Assembly (NCBI GenBank): GCA_033398695.1
Contig: CM065815.1
Location: 13,670,501 to 13,734,500, forward strand
Source of the DNA: Orobanche coerulescens
Lineage: Eukaryota > Streptophyta > Magnoliopsida > Lamiales > Orobanchaceae
Direction: 5' to 3'
DNA: 64,000 bases
Position 1 is the stretch's first letter. The number at the start of each line of letters is the position of its first letter. A program made the position numbers and the translations under genes. Positions 10,056-21,623 of this stretch are shown piece by piece. The notes beneath the pieces are model-generated. The model was not told the origin of the DNA. It made no database searches and saw only the letters and a list, made by a program, of their open reading frames with translations.

Positions 10056-11630
10056 GAGGTCTATGCGATCGTATATTCGATATTTGCATTTGCAATGCTT
10101 GGTTATTTTTTATGATTTAAAATCATAATTGTTTTAATTGTTAATGTTTAATTGTTCATCTAAAAATTATTTTTCATGATTTTATGTTACAATATAAATC
10201 TAGTTTTATTTTGAAAAACCGATTTAATTTTGTAATATAAAAATTTAAAAAAATATTATTTTTGGATTCGGGACGAAAAGGCGAGCCGAAAAAATGTTCG
10301 GACCTGGCAGCTCGGGGGCTGCCGGGATGGCCCCATGCCGGGCCGTGGGCTTGGCCCGGGCCTTGTGTTTTTCGACTGTGTTTTTATATTTTATTCGGTA
10401 AATTAATTTCCCGCAAATTAAATTGGATTTAATTTGACTAAAATATAATTATGGTAATTTTATTTTTAAGGGAATTAATTTAATGAAATATTTATTTTGT
10501 CCAGAACAAATTAAAATTAACGGTTATGTGAATTAATGGGATTAATTTTAATAGTTGGATTAATTTTTGTTGATTAGATCAATATTAAGATTAATCAATA
10601 TTGCCATTTATTTTAATGTAATGGTTGTATTATTTAATAGTATTTTGAATCTTTATTCGATGGGGGTTATAATGGCGTTTTGAGCCGATTTATTTTTTTA
10701 GTAAATTTATATAGGATGCAAATTTTATAAATGTAATAAATTAGCTACGATGAAGAGCCGAGGACGAACTGCCATGAAGACGAAGATTCAAGACTTTTAA
10801 TTAGATTACTTGTATTTTTATCGAGTCGATGAAGACTCGGTACTTATGAATGGCCCATGAACTGCATGTTGTTAGTTTTAGGTTGTGTATATTTTCATAT
10901 TGCATGACAAACAAACAAACCGACAAACCGCACTTATAAACAGATTAATGTGCAAAGTGTAACATATAATCGCGTTAAACTCCCACTTAAAAACACCAAG
11001 TTATAAAGGTTATGAGGTTTCCTACCTTCTGTCAAACTCATGGAAAATTGAAATATAAACTGGAATATTATTCTTCCGAGTATGTCGGGGTAATATTTTT
11101 GGAGAAGGTTGATAAATTCCTAGAGTGCATTAGATGCCTTTGGTTGTGACAAATCAAACCCCTAAAAACCGTATGGGTTGTTGGGTAAGATTCAATTGTC
11201 AGACTAATAGGAGTTGACGGTTTAAACATAGATAGTTCAGCGAGCCATAGAAACCGAATGGGTTGAGGACAAGTGAACTAGGGTAAAAGAAGATCGAATC
11301 ATCCATTAGATGGGCTGGTGTTAGACATCACTTTATAAAGAATGATAGAATAGAAACCGAATGGGTTGCCCTCTATTAAACTTTGTAAAGAACTCGATCA
11401 CCAATAAGAAGTCAACCGTGACTTCCGGATTTCACATGGGAGTGTGTAAATGCCGATAAAATAGTGGGAGCCGACTTATGAATAAATAAAGTCCTTAAAT
11501 TCTTTACTCGGATCATAATTAAACAATCACTAACGAATCTTAGTTATTCTCTGCAGTTAATAAACATCTCTCAATATAACAATTAGCCCACTCGCAATTC
11601 TACTTGAAAAGAACACTCTAAGTGGACCCA
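10056..11630 (+). other. Long untranslated leader of copia G
   Basis: About 1.57 kb between primer site and gag with no credible reading frame. It is AT-rich apart from a GC-rich island at about 10296-10370. A short motif (AACCGWATGGGTTG) recurs at about 11167, 11250 and 11354. It is unusually long for a copia leader. Confidence 0.6.
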
Positions 11631-12400
11631 ACTTTGTGGACTGTCTCCGGAATCTGAGGATAGTCCTCAGTATGGAGACCCTGGGATACGTCTTGGAGGC
11701 GGACATCCCACCGGCTCATGCAAGGACCAGGGCTAATCAGGAAGAAGTTGATGCCCATGAGAAATGGGTTAAAGATGATGTCAGGGTCCGTGGTTTTATG
11801 ATGGCCTTTATGAACAATGAGCTTCAGAGGGCCCATGAGAAAATACCCTCTTCAAGGGCGATTCTGGCACATTGACTGAACTTTATGGGGAGCACAGTCG
11901 AACTGCTCGATATGAGATATCGAAATAGTTGTTTAGTGCTTGAATGAAGGAAGGAGAGAAAGTTGGGAACACGTTCTCAAAATGATATCTATGATCGAGA
12001 GATTGGAGGCTCTTGATTTTAGTATGCACGTTTCACTCCAGACCGACCTCATTCTTCAATCATTTCATGATTCCTTCACTCAGTTTGTAATGAACTTTAA
12101 CTACAATGAGATTGCATGTAATTAAGCTAGGCTAATGAACAAATTGAGCACGGCACAGTCTTAGATGAAGACTAGGCCGAAGGAGGCTGCTCTTGTAATT
12201 TCTTCAGGGCCTTGGAGGTCCAAGAACAATAAGAAGTAAGGCAAGAAACATTTCAAGCCAAAAGGTGGGGTACAGAAAGATAAGGGCAAGGTCCCAATGG
12301 TTCAAAAGAGCAAGGGGGCCAAGAAAACAGACGTATGCCTCAACTGCGGTGAGCTCGGCCACTGAAGGAGGTACTGTCCAAACCTTGACCGTAATGCACC
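11631..12400 (+). pseudogene. gag: Copia G gag (decayed)
   Basis: Structural protein of a copia element. The N-terminal capsid part NLRIVLSMETLGYVLEADIPP and EKWVKDDVRVRGFMMAFMNNELQ lies at 11645-11850. A later segment LQTDLILQSFHDSFTQFVMNFN (about 12030-12105) matches the usual copia gag motif LQTDLILQSLP.SF.QFV.NF. A CCHC knuckle (CLNCGELGH-RRYC) lies near 12333-12380 with a TGA where Trp is usual. At least five stops interrupt the frame. The start is unclear because no good Met precedes the first conserved residues. Confidence 0.75.
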
Positions 12401-12439
12401 TACAGGCACAGAACTACTAGTTTTAGAAATAAATTGTTC

Positions 12440-12800
12440 TATAACTGTATATTCTACTTCTTGGATACTTGATTCCGGTGCGAGTTCTCACATTTGTACA
12501 ATGAATCAGGATCTCGAATGAAGTAGGAAGCTGGATTAAGAGGAGATGATGGTCACCGTCGGAAGTGGACATAGTGTCAAGGCTTCTGATATTGGATCAC
12601 TTCTGTTGAATTTAGAATCTGGTTTTATTATTACTTTAGATGATGTACTTGTTTTCCCCAAGGGGCATAAAAATATTGTATCAATTTCGGTCATGGACCG
12701 AAAGGGATTTCACTTCTTTATTGGAGATGGGTCCTGTCGAAGTATTTTAGAAATAAATTGGTTGGTACTGCTACATTATTAAATGGTTTATACCATATGA
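12440..12800 (+). pseudogene. pro: Copia G aspartic protease region
   Basis: The protease motif ILDSGASSHIC is encoded near 12463-12500. It is the standard copia active site (DSGASSH). The following open stretch 12546-12782 contains VTVGSGHSVKASDIGSLLL and LDDVLVFPKGHKNIVSIS, the usual link between protease and the pre-integrase domain. Stops lie just before 12546 and after 12782. Confidence 0.75.
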
Positions 12801-12910
12801 ATCTAAAGAAAAAAAAAACAACTGTGAATGCTATAATTAGAAATCATGGTAGGGATAAAACAAACCAAGCACTTAAGTGACATCTTAGACTTGGTCATAT
12901 TGGTCAGACC
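12801..12910 (+). pseudogene. Copia G pre-integrase segment, cut by element H
   Basis: Encodes the copia H-L-R-L-G-H-I-G motif of the zinc-binding pre-integrase domain, in the frame of AAG-TGA-CAT near 12871. The TGA takes the place of the usual Trp. The segment stops at the H target duplication AGACC (12906-12910) and continues at 17775. Confidence 0.75.
12906..12910. repeat. Left target site duplication of element H (AGACC)
   Basis: AGACC, matched exactly at 17775-17779. Confidence 0.9.
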
Positions 12911-14142
12911 TATAACACCCCCAAAAAGTCGATTCGAAGGAAATCAAGAAAGATACTTTGATTCGACGAAGAACAATGGATTAAATGATGTTAAACACAA
13001 GAATAATACTAAGATTAATCATACCCATCATGGATTAATCAACAATTCGGAACGAATCGGACAAAAACTCAAAAACCCCAAAATTCAAGAAACTAGGGTT
13101 CTAAGAAGAGATTACCTTGATTCGCTGGATCAAAGGATGATATAGGATGATCAATCAATGTTATGAACTCAAGAACTTCATGGATTTGTTGTTCAACAAC
13201 ATCGCTTCGAGATCCACAAGGCTCCAGCCGCGGAAGAGAAAGAGAGAAATGGGAAAAATGACTGAAACTGGACTGCTCTGTCACATTTATACTGGGCCGG
13301 ACTAGCGTGCGCTATCGGCCCAGGCCGCAATCCAGAGACCTCCTGGTCTAGACTGCTCGGTCAGGTAGCATGCGCAGTCTTTCGGCTGTAGCGTGCGCTA
13401 CCTGCCGGTCGTAGCGTGCGCAGTGTCCGACAGTAGGGTGCGCTACCTGCCGATCCACCCGAGTCCAGAACCTCACTGCCCCTACTGCCCAGACCCGATA
13501 GCGTACACTGGGCCGGTCGACAGCGTGCGCTACACCTGCCGAGCTAGCGCGCGCAGACTTCCATCCGTAGCATGCGCTATGCCGGTTCCTGCCGTCGCTG
13601 CGGCCCAAGACTTCCGACAAGGCCGCACTGTCCGGCCACCGCCACCCGCCATGACCCGACGACTCGATTTCCGAAAACGTAGAGAACGAACACGACGAAA
13701 AGTTCGCGGACAACATCAACGACCCGAAATGAAAACATAATGCAATAATTAATCATACGCGACCAAGAAAAGGGTCGAGACAACAAATACAGATACAGAT
13801 ACCCAGAACTTTTAGGAAATTACAAAATGACCCAAAACGCCCGAAAATCACGATACGTGATCGAATAACCAAACCGAAGTTCACAACACGTCTAACAAAG
13901 TTAAACGGACTTACGGGAAACTCAAACAAATAGCTTGAGCGAGATTCGCAAGAATCGAACTCAAGTGCGGAAAAGTCGCCAAAAAGCACGGAACTCAACA
14001 AAACGACACCGAAACGAACTCGGATGACAAAAAATGCAGAATTAATCATTCCCGGAATGACGAAACGGTTATGAGCGCGCCGTCAAAATGGACTTTCGCC
14101 AAAAAAAAGAAATTACCGGAAATCGAAATTACGGGTATTACA
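12911..14142 (-). mobile_element. 3' LTR of element H
   Basis: 1232 bp. The outer end reads TATAACACC on the plus strand, one change from TGTAACACC. A TATA box (minus) is at 13285-13291 and the dyad array at 13303-13580. It is about 19 bp shorter than its partner, largely because it lacks one 23-bp dyad unit. Confidence 0.9.
13303..13580. repeat. U3 dyad array, H 3' LTR (TAGCGTGCGCTA type)
   Basis: About nine copies. Starts at 13366, 13389 and 13412 are exactly 23 bp apart and the next (13434) is 22 bp on. Several copies have lost the right half (GCGCAG). Confidence 0.85.
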
Positions 14143-15159
14143 CACTACTCTCCTTAAAAGAAGTTTCGTCCCGAAACTTAAAACAAGTAGGGAGAAGCGA
14201 TATCCCGCCAGGAGGACTCAACGAGGTACACAAGAAACGCGTAACTTACGCCCAACGGCGAAACGTTACAAGCAACACAAAGGAATATACGGCGTGAAAA
14301 CACGCTCCACGACGACCAACACAACGTCACCGTTAGGGATATAATAAAACCAACAAGTGACAAGCGTCATCAAAAGGATAATATAGTCAAGTCAATTATC
14401 CGAACAATCACAAAACACAATGAACGAAAACCAATATGATTGACCAGCCCAACGGTACATCAATCAAAACGTGAGCCAATCGCTGAACAAATACGGAATT
14501 CCACCGCCCAAGGGTTGGAAGATCGAAAATGAGACTAATTTCCCGATCTTAAGGGAATTATGAAGGAGTCTGAACATTCAACAATCAAGAAATGAGATCA
14601 ACAAAAACCGAACAATCAAACGATCGAACCACAACGATCGAGACAACAAAAAAAACGAACAATCATGTTCGAACCACGAAGAACAATAAAATTCAAAATA
14701 ACAACTCCAAGGTTCACATCTCGACTCGAGACAGTATATGATCCGGTGAAAACAACAAGATGTGCATCCACATAAGATCCACAGGAAAGGGAATAGCAAT
14801 TGAAAAGTCACAACGACAAACGAGTTATTCTGAAACAATACCACACTCGTTCGATCAACAAAAACAAGGGACAGGACAAGCTCAGAAAATATCAACGAAC
14901 ACGAGCGAGTCAATAGACTTGAGGAAGAGAAAATGCAGAAGTCCAAAACAATACGGGTATTACATTCGACCTCTTATAAAAGAAGGTCGTCCCCGCAACT
15001 CACAATAACAGAAACAAGGCAACAACATAAAAGCAGCCGACAGAAACATCCTTCAAAGGCCTCTTAAAGCCGATTCTGATAACTGTGCTGAAGCGCGAAC
15101 TCCGAAAGTCTCGGTAGCCAATTCGCAAAACTGAATCTGGTGTCCCTCGAGTCTGCACT

Positions 15160-15300
15160 TGAAACGCATTACTGACGAGAAGGACAATTTACATGGGCAT
15201 GCCCCGGCACATCACGGTTGAAACGCCTCGGCTTGGCATACCGAAAATAAAAATGCTAGATACAATGGGGCATAACGTCGCAAAACAACATAGCGGAGAT
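15160..15300 (-). pseudogene. Possible decayed gag zinc knuckle in element H
   Basis: The minus strand encodes a stretch resembling the second half of a CCHC knuckle, PGHAHVNCPSRQ, preceded by a basic PRRFNRD segment. The two leading cysteines of a knuckle would be replaced by Tyr (G-to-A change in TGT). Stops flank it on both sides. I read it as a gag remnant, but the evidence is thin and no capsid domain can be recognised. Confidence 0.3.
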
Positions 15301-16507
15301 GCCAACTCAGCACAACAAAGAATCATAACACATATCATATACAACGATTACCATCGTGAAGTAATACACACACAAATACTACAGCAACGACGGTATCGTT
15401 CGGCGACCTCAACGGCCCGAACAATAGCCAGCACATAATTACAAACATCATGAAACAATCACACATGTACACAAACGTACAAACCCAAGCTTTAACAGCT
15501 CACACAGGTGCAATAACAGGCAAGCCACCACAAAATGACAACACTGAAGATCGTCATCACACCTCCCACAAAGGGCTAACAAAACATATGCGTGGCGAAC
15601 GACTCAACGTTCACACCACCAATTCAATCACAATTCGGAGGGCTAACACCCTAACAACAATACCAACATCATACACACCTTCTCCGACCACAAGCAGGAA
15701 AAGATGGGTTTTAAAAACGAAAACCACCTTTTGAAAACAGTTTGGAAACACCAGTTGATCTTGAGTATCATTTTACAGAAAGTTGAACAAACATCATTGT
15801 CGAGACTTTGAAAATCATCTTGCGTTTGAACAAAAATGAGAACACTTTTCTTTTAGTGAAAAACTTTCAAAAATATTCGACCCTCAGGTCTAAGCAAAGC
15901 ATTTCCAAATTTACTGGAAAAAAAAATATTTTGGTCCTCAAGGTAGAAGAATTTTGAAACGGATAGTTGCGCTAGTAGGCGCCTTGAAAATACAATTCAT
16001 TTAAAAGTACGTCTCGAATTTTATTTTCTAAGATACTCAAGGTTTTCGAAAATCTATTAGGCTAGAATGCCTAAAAACTCACATGTAACAATATTCACTT
16101 ATATACAATCATAATACACGCATCAACTTGCTCAAAATCAAGAAAACACCTGTCTTTTACCGGAAACAACAGTCAAATATCACAGTCAAAAGGACGTAAA
16201 TAATGACAACACTCCTCATATAAATGAAACATGAGTCACATAAATGCATCACGAAACCGAGAATCTACATAAAGATTCCATCACTTAACACAAAATCAAA
16301 CAAATAGCTCGTGTCACACGAGGCACAACACAAAGAAGGGAGACTTACATCCATAGGTCGCACGAAGATGATGATCGCCCCACGATACTAATCATGACCA
16401 ACAAACTCAGACGACGCGTCGCGACACGACTCAGTCAGATAAAATTCGACGAGAGAAAACTCAACAAGCATCACTAAACCCGACAGCCTAGGTTTCCACA
16501 ACCTAAG

Positions 16508-16519
16508 CTCTGATACCAT
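16508..16519 (-). other. Primer binding site of element H
   Basis: The minus strand reads TGGTATCAGAGC, four bases from the LTR end, complementary to initiator Met tRNA. It fixes the orientation of H. Confidence 0.9.
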
Positions 16520-16523
16520 TTAT

Positions 16524-17774
16524 GTAACACCCCCAAAAAGTCGATTCGAAGGAAATCAAGAAAGATACTTTGATTCGACGAAGAACAATGGATTAAATGA
16601 TATTAAACACAAGAATACTACTACGATTAATCATACCCATCATGGATTAATCAACAATTCGGAACGAATCGGACAAAAACTCAAAACCCCCAAAATTCAA
16701 GAAACTAGGGTTCTAAGAAGAGATTACCGTGATTCGCTGGATCAAAGGATGATATAAGATGATCAATCAATGTTATGAACTCAAGAACTTCATGGATGTG
16801 TTGTTCAACAACATGGCTTCGAGATCCCCAAGGCTCCAGCCGCGGAAGAGAAAGAGAGAAATGGGAAAGATGACCGAAACTCGACTGCTCTGTCACATTT
16901 ATACTGGGCCGGCCTAGCGTGCGCTAGGCTGCCGAGCTAGCATGCGCTATCGGCCCAGGCCGCAATCCAGAGACCTCCTGGACTAGACTGCTCGGCCAGG
17001 TAGCGTGCGTAGCCTTTAGGCCGTAGCGTGCGCTACCTGCCGGTCGTAGCGTGTGCAGTGTCCGACAGTAGCGTGCGCTACCTGCCGATCCACCCGAGTC
17101 CAGAACCTCACTGCCCCTACTGCCCAGACCCGATAGCGTCTGGCCTGGTCGGCAGCGCGGCGCTACACTGCCGAGCTAGCGCGCGCAGCCTTCCGGCCGT
17201 TGCGTGCGCTACGTCGATTCTCTTGTACTGCTCGGCGATGCCCAAGACTTCCGAAGGCCGCACTGTCCGGCCACCGCCACCGCCATGACCCGACGACTCG
17301 ATTTAAAACGCGTGCGAGCGAACACGACGAAAAGTTCGCGGACAACATCAACGACCCGAAATGAAAACATAATGCAATAATTAATCATACGCGACCAAGA
17401 AAAGGGTTGAGACAACAAATACAGATACAGATACCCATAACTTTTAGGAAATTACAAAATGGCCCAAAACGCCCGAAAATTACGATACGTGATCGAATAA
17501 CCAAACCGAAGTTCACAACACGTCTAACAAAGTTAAACGGACTTACGGGAAACTCGAAACAGCAGTTTCGAACGAGATTCGCAAGAATCGAACTCAAGTG
17601 CGGAAAAGTCGCCAAAAAGCACGGAACTCAACAAAACAACACCGAAACGAACTCGGATGACAAAAAGTGTAGAATTAATCATTCTCGGAATGACGAAACG
17701 ATCATGAGCGAGCCGTCAAAATGGACTTTCGCCGAAAAAAAAATTTACCGGAAATCGAAATTACGGGTATTACA
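16524..17774 (-). mobile_element. 5' LTR of element H
   Basis: 1251 bp with intact TGTAACACC and GGGTATTACA ends on the plus strand. TATA box (minus) at 16897-16903 and dyad array at 16914-17215. Very similar to the partner LTR at 12911-14142. Confidence 0.9.
16914..17215. repeat. U3 dyad array, H 5' LTR
   Basis: About ten TAGCGTGCGCTA-type dyads. The first two start at 16915 and 16938. The 23 bp at 16914-16936 are absent from the other H LTR. Confidence 0.85.
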
Positions 17775-18510
17775 AGACCAAGGTTCATAAAATGGAGAAA
17801 GATGGACTTTCGGGTCCATTGGGATCGGATCTCTATCCAACTTGTGAATCTTGCCTTCAAGGCAAAATGACTAAGTTACCTTTCGCAGGGACTTTTGAAA
17901 GAGCTACTGGAAAACTTGGATTGATCCATACCTACGTATGTGGCCCTTTTGAAATGGCACGAGATGGTGTTTAGTATTTCATTACATTCACTGATGACCA
18001 TACTAGGTATGGGTCGTGTACTTAATGAAACATAAGTTTGAAGCTTTTGATAAATTGAAGGAATTTAATGCCCTAGTTGAAAATCAAACAGGTAACCATA
18101 TTAAGACTCTTCGGTCAGACCGAGGTGGTGAGTACATGAGTACCGAGTTTGATGAGTTTTTAAAAGAACTAGGAATAGTGTCACAATTCACTCCTCCATC
18201 TACTCCACAATTAAATAGTGTATCAGAAAGAAGGAACCGAACCTTGTTGGACATGGTTCGCTCCATGCTTAACTATACCGATTAACCGATTTATCTGTGG
18301 GGTCATGCGCTGCTTACTGTTGCGCGTATCTTGAATAGATGTCCTTCCAAATCTATTCCTAAGACTCCACATGAGATGTGGATAGGTAGGAAACCAAGTC
18401 TTAATCACATTAGGATTTGAGGATGCCCTGCTTATGTCAAGAAGACTAAAGTAGATAAATTGGAAGCTAGGTCTGTGAAAGGTCGTTTCATAGGATATCC
18501 ATTCCATGGG
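17775..18510 (+). pseudogene. INT: Copia G integrase core (continued after H)
   Basis: Integrase of copia G resumes at the H duplication. Visible: the zinc-binding CESCLQGKMTKLPF, then LIHTYVCGPFEMA, where the first catalytic Asp of the usual HSDVCGP motif is Tyr. Next are FITFTDDHTRYG, then LRSDRGGEYMSTEFDEFL (second Asp) and PQLNSVSERRNRTLLDMVRSML (Glu). WGHALLTVARILNRCPSKS and KVDKLEARSVKGRFIGYP follow. Stops at 17972, in the codon after NYTD (near 18284) and later break it. Loss of the first catalytic Asp plus the stops means no activity. Confidence 0.85.
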
Positions 18511-19251
18511 ATATCTATTCTACATGCACGAAGATCATAGGATCATCGTTGCTTTACAAGCACACTTCCTCGAAGATGAGTTCATCCAGGAAGGAGGCGC
18601 ATGTAGAAATATTTATTTGGAAGAAATAATAGAAACACCAAATGAGACACCTGTGCAAGCTATTAGAATCAAACCTTCTGAAATACAAACACAACCTCGC
18701 AAGTCTTGTAGAATTTCTCAATTACCTGAGAGGTATGGCTATCTGCATTAAGAGAAACTGGGTGTCCATGAGATGACAGAAAGTAGTCATGAGAATGATC
18801 CTTCTACATACGACCAATCGATGGTAGATGTTGACTCCACCAAGTGGCAAGAAGCTATGGAAGCTGAGATAGACTCGATGCATGCTAATAAGGTCTTGAA
18901 TTTAGTAGATCGTCCTAAAGGCATGGCACCTATTGGAAATAAATGGATCTATAAAAGAAAGACTGATGAGAATGGCAAGGTTGATGCCTATAAGGCCACA
19001 CTTCTGGCAAAGGGTTATTCCCAAAGAGAAGGAAGTGATTATTTCGAGACTTTCTCGCCTGTAGCTATGATTAAGTCTATTCGTATGATGCTTGCCATAG
19101 CAGCCCACTTAGATGATGAAATATGGCAAATGGATGTGAAAACAACATTCCTAAATGGATTCCTCGGGGAGCAGATTTACATGGAACAGCCTAAAGGATT
19201 CATATCTGAAACCAATATTCATAAAGTATGCAAACTTCAGCGTGCCATTTA
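18511..19251 (+). pseudogene. RT: Copia G reverse transcriptase, 5' part, cut by element B
   Basis: Copia-type RT. Visible: WQEAMEAEIDSMHANKVLNLV, GNKWIYKRKTDENGKVDAYKATLLAKGYSQ, FETFSPVAMIKSIRMMLAIAA, IWQMDVKTTFLNGFL and YMEQPKGF, followed by HKVCKLQRAIY. The frame 18773-19267 is open up to the insertion. Element B begins at 19252, and the remainder (GLKQAS-type motif and the catalytic box) is found at 48291. The upstream part (18506-18751) encodes the variable linker between integrase and RT. Confidence 0.88.
19247..19251. repeat. Left target site duplication of element B (ATTTA)
   Basis: ATTTA, matched exactly at 48291-48295. Confidence 0.9.
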
Positions 19252-19403
19252 TGTAATGCCTCGATAATTATTATATATTTATCCTGTTTTCGAACTTGTC
19301 ACATTCGACTTTGTGGCATTATTAATCGAAGATTGGTTTCCCATATTCGTATCCCTACGTTTTTGTATTTCCAACATTCTTGCATGCATGGTTCTGCACG
19401 TCA

Positions 19404-19793
19404 TAACGTACGCTAGGTGTTGATCTTAACATACAGTACGATTGTAATATAACGTACGTTATAGTGTAAGCTTAACGTACGTAAACTTCAGTCAATTCGA
19501 GATCAGACAAGGGTCGGCGTGTGGGGACTGGGAGAAGATTCGTTGAAATTGCCCCGCGTGAACCTAGACGACTTTCCAGCTAAGCAAGTCAACTGGGCTT
19601 AGCGTACGTTACAGTGGATTGTTAACGCACGCTAAGTGCATAGTGTTACATACATAACACTACGATAACGTACGTAAGCGAATGCCAGAATCAAGTCAGT
19701 GAGTTTTGGCCAGACGTTAACGTACGCTAAGGATTGAGTATAGCGTACACTAAGGCCATTACGTACGTAATGGAGAATAGGTAACATACGTAA
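19404..19793. repeat. U3 dyad array, B 5' LTR (TAACGTACGTTA type), 23-bp register
   Basis: Dyads start at 19404, 19427, 19450 and 19473 (23 bp apart). A second run starts at 19600, 19623 and 19646 (23), then 19666. A third pair starts at 19718 and 19741 (23), and a fourth at 19759 and 19782 (23). Individual copies vary between TAACGTACGTTA, TTACGTACGTAA and TAGCGTACGCTA. Confidence 0.92.
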
Positions 19794-19804
19794 TGGTTAG
19801 AATT

Positions 19805-19813
19805 CTATTTATA
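19805..19813 (+). promoter_or_regulatory. TATA-like box of B 5' LTR
   Basis: CTATTTATAA 12 bp after the last dyad; the same placement is seen in the 3' LTR and in K. Confidence 0.55.
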
Positions 19814-20957
19814 ACCCTTAACCCCCATTTCATTTCTTCCCCACCCCATCTTCGTTTTTCGCCATATGAGGACTATCCAGCACAATATAACTCCCATATC
19901 ATCGCCTTAGCTTGATTTTGAAGATCATAGACCCTTGTGGATTGGTGTTCAAGCTTCCGGTGTTGAGTTTCTTCAAGTTTTTGGTTGTTCTTCACTATAT
20001 TGAGGTATGTGATCCTTCACCAACTTGATTACGTGGTCTTGGTGATGTTTTGAACATGTTTTGAGATTATCAAATCAATTATATTCGCGAGAAGTCGAAC
20101 ATCATGATTTTAGAAGAATAAATTCGGTTGTGCTTCGGTTCTCTTTTGTTGATTGAACATGTTGAACGAGCCTTATAGTAATTAGACTCTTGAATTTAGC
20201 ATCCTGAGATTATGAACCCAATTATAACAAGTTTTCGGAGATTATCTAAGTTCTTAGGAATTATATGATCGAGCATTTCGTTGGAGAAGTTAATGAATTG
20301 AGCTAATCAAGATGGAACTAGTGAATAAGTTCTAGATGGAGATGATAATCAAGATGAAACTAGTGAATAAGTTCTTATGATGATTCGTCGAAGTATTTCC
20401 GATATTTTTTTATTGAAGAACATGATTAGAATCCCCCTAAGATGAATTTCATTTCATATTGTATCATTCGATCTAAAGGATGTGTTTGAACTTGGATAGT
20501 ATTCTATGAGATTGTTGCTCGACCGAATAGCGTAGAGTCGATTCAACCGAATAAATTGGGAAAGATTAGTTCAATTGCTATGATAGGGTATAACATGCCT
20601 TTTGATGATTCGTTTGATGATTCAAACGATTATCCGGAACCATTAGTTATACCGATATTATTGTTCGATGAAGGTTTGGATTTTGGTGAGCTGGTCGAGT
20701 GAGAATTCTTCGAGCGGGTTGAAGCCTATTCATAGTAGCAATACTTATCGCCATTTCTGAGGCAAGTATAGTATTTTGAAATTTGTTAATATTGGTGATT
20801 TTGATCGTGCATACTGTTTATTCATGTTGTTGAGCATGAGATCATTTCCGTTGAATTGTCATGATATTCGTTATCGATTACTTGAATGTTCATGTTGATG
20901 GACATATCGATTTTTGCATATGTGCATGCAAAATTGTGTTTGTGTATCTTATGTTGA

Positions 20958-21160
20958 TCCGAAGGGATCAGGCGATCTATGCCGAGGGCGCTGGATCGGA
21001 TGTCCACCTCGTGTTGGTCCGACGGGATCATCTTGGGATCTATGCTGAGGATGCTGGATCATTGGACGGGTTTTTCCACCTCATGTTAGTCCGATGGGAT
21101 CATCTTGGGATCTATGCTGAGGGCGCTGGATCATTGGAATACCCATGTTGTGTTGATGGA
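20958..21160 (+). repeat. U5 tandem repeat, B 5' LTR
   Basis: Three units start at 20958, 21018 and 21090 (60, 72 and about 70 bp). Each opens with TCCGAYGGGATCA and contains GATCTATGCYGAG and GCTGGATC. The same three units are in the 3' copy (from about 28200) and in K (61112, 61172, 61244). Confidence 0.8.
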
Positions 21161-21611
21161 ATCATGTGGATTCGCATCGTTGGATTCCGGTAGCGGAAGT
21201 CCGTATTGTGTATTTTGTTATGCATCGTTGTTGCATATCCGATTTCGTGTATTATGATACTTGTACTAGCACCGTTTTGCTAACCCCTTCGGTGGTGGAC
21301 ATTTGTTTTTATGTTCAGGTATCCGAGGAGCGGGGAAGCAACCACATTACCGACATGATGACGAAGGGGTTCATTGATGTTATTTATGTTGCTTTATCTT
21401 TCTGGTTTGATTTTCAGTACTCAAGTACGCGTGTCCTGTTGATGTTTTGAGACGCTTGTAATAATGGATTCATTTGAACTGGTTATTGAATTCTAAATTT
21501 TAATGGTACTTTTGTATTATTTCCGCATTTCTTAAATTAGCCTTGTAAATTCTTATATAAAGGATTTACGGCGCTATAATTATTCTGAATATCTCGGGGT
21601 GTTACAAAATA

Positions 21612-21623
21612 TGGTATCGGAGC
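21612..21623 (+). other. Primer binding site of element B
   Basis: TGGTATCGGAGC, one change from the initiator Met tRNA complement, 5 bp after the LTR. Confidence 0.8.

Larger units (their letters stand above)
14143..16523 (-). other. Internal region of element H, almost without coding content
   Basis: 2.38 kb. On the minus strand it starts with the primer site at 16508-16519, followed by a long AT-rich leader (about 15450-16500) without motifs. A possible decayed gag knuckle lies near 15170-15300. It ends at 14143-14180 with a hairpin (AAGTTTCG and CGAAACTT at 14161-14179) and a purine tract next to the LTR. A second LTR-start-like junction (plus-strand GGGTATTACA at 14955-14964, followed by a purine-tract-like and hairpin-like stretch) suggests a fragment of another related element within it. 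Confidence 0.65.
12911..17774 (-). mobile_element. Non-autonomous minus-strand gypsy element H
   Basis: A complete LTR element of 4864 bp with two LTRs (12911-14142 and 16524-17774), a primer site and a perfect 5-bp duplication AGACC on both sides. The internal region is only 2.38 kb and contains no protease, RT, RNase H or integrase, so it would depend on enzymes from a relative. LTR ends (TGTAATACCC to GGGGTGTTACA), primer site and post-pol hairpin match the chromoviruses here. It sits in the integrase of copia G. Confidence 0.9.
19252..21606 (+). mobile_element. 5' LTR of element B
   Basis: 2355 bp from TGTAATGCC to GGGTGTTACA. Dyad array at 19404-19793, TATA-like box at 19805-19813, U5 tandem repeat at 20958-21160. 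The rest (about 19830-20950) shows no coding content. It is highly similar to the split 3' copy. Confidence 0.92.

Noticed and set aside
15450..15734. Plus-strand frame of 94 aa in element H
   Set aside because: Low-complexity Thr/His-rich translation of AC-rich DNA in an untranslated leader, opposite to element orientation.
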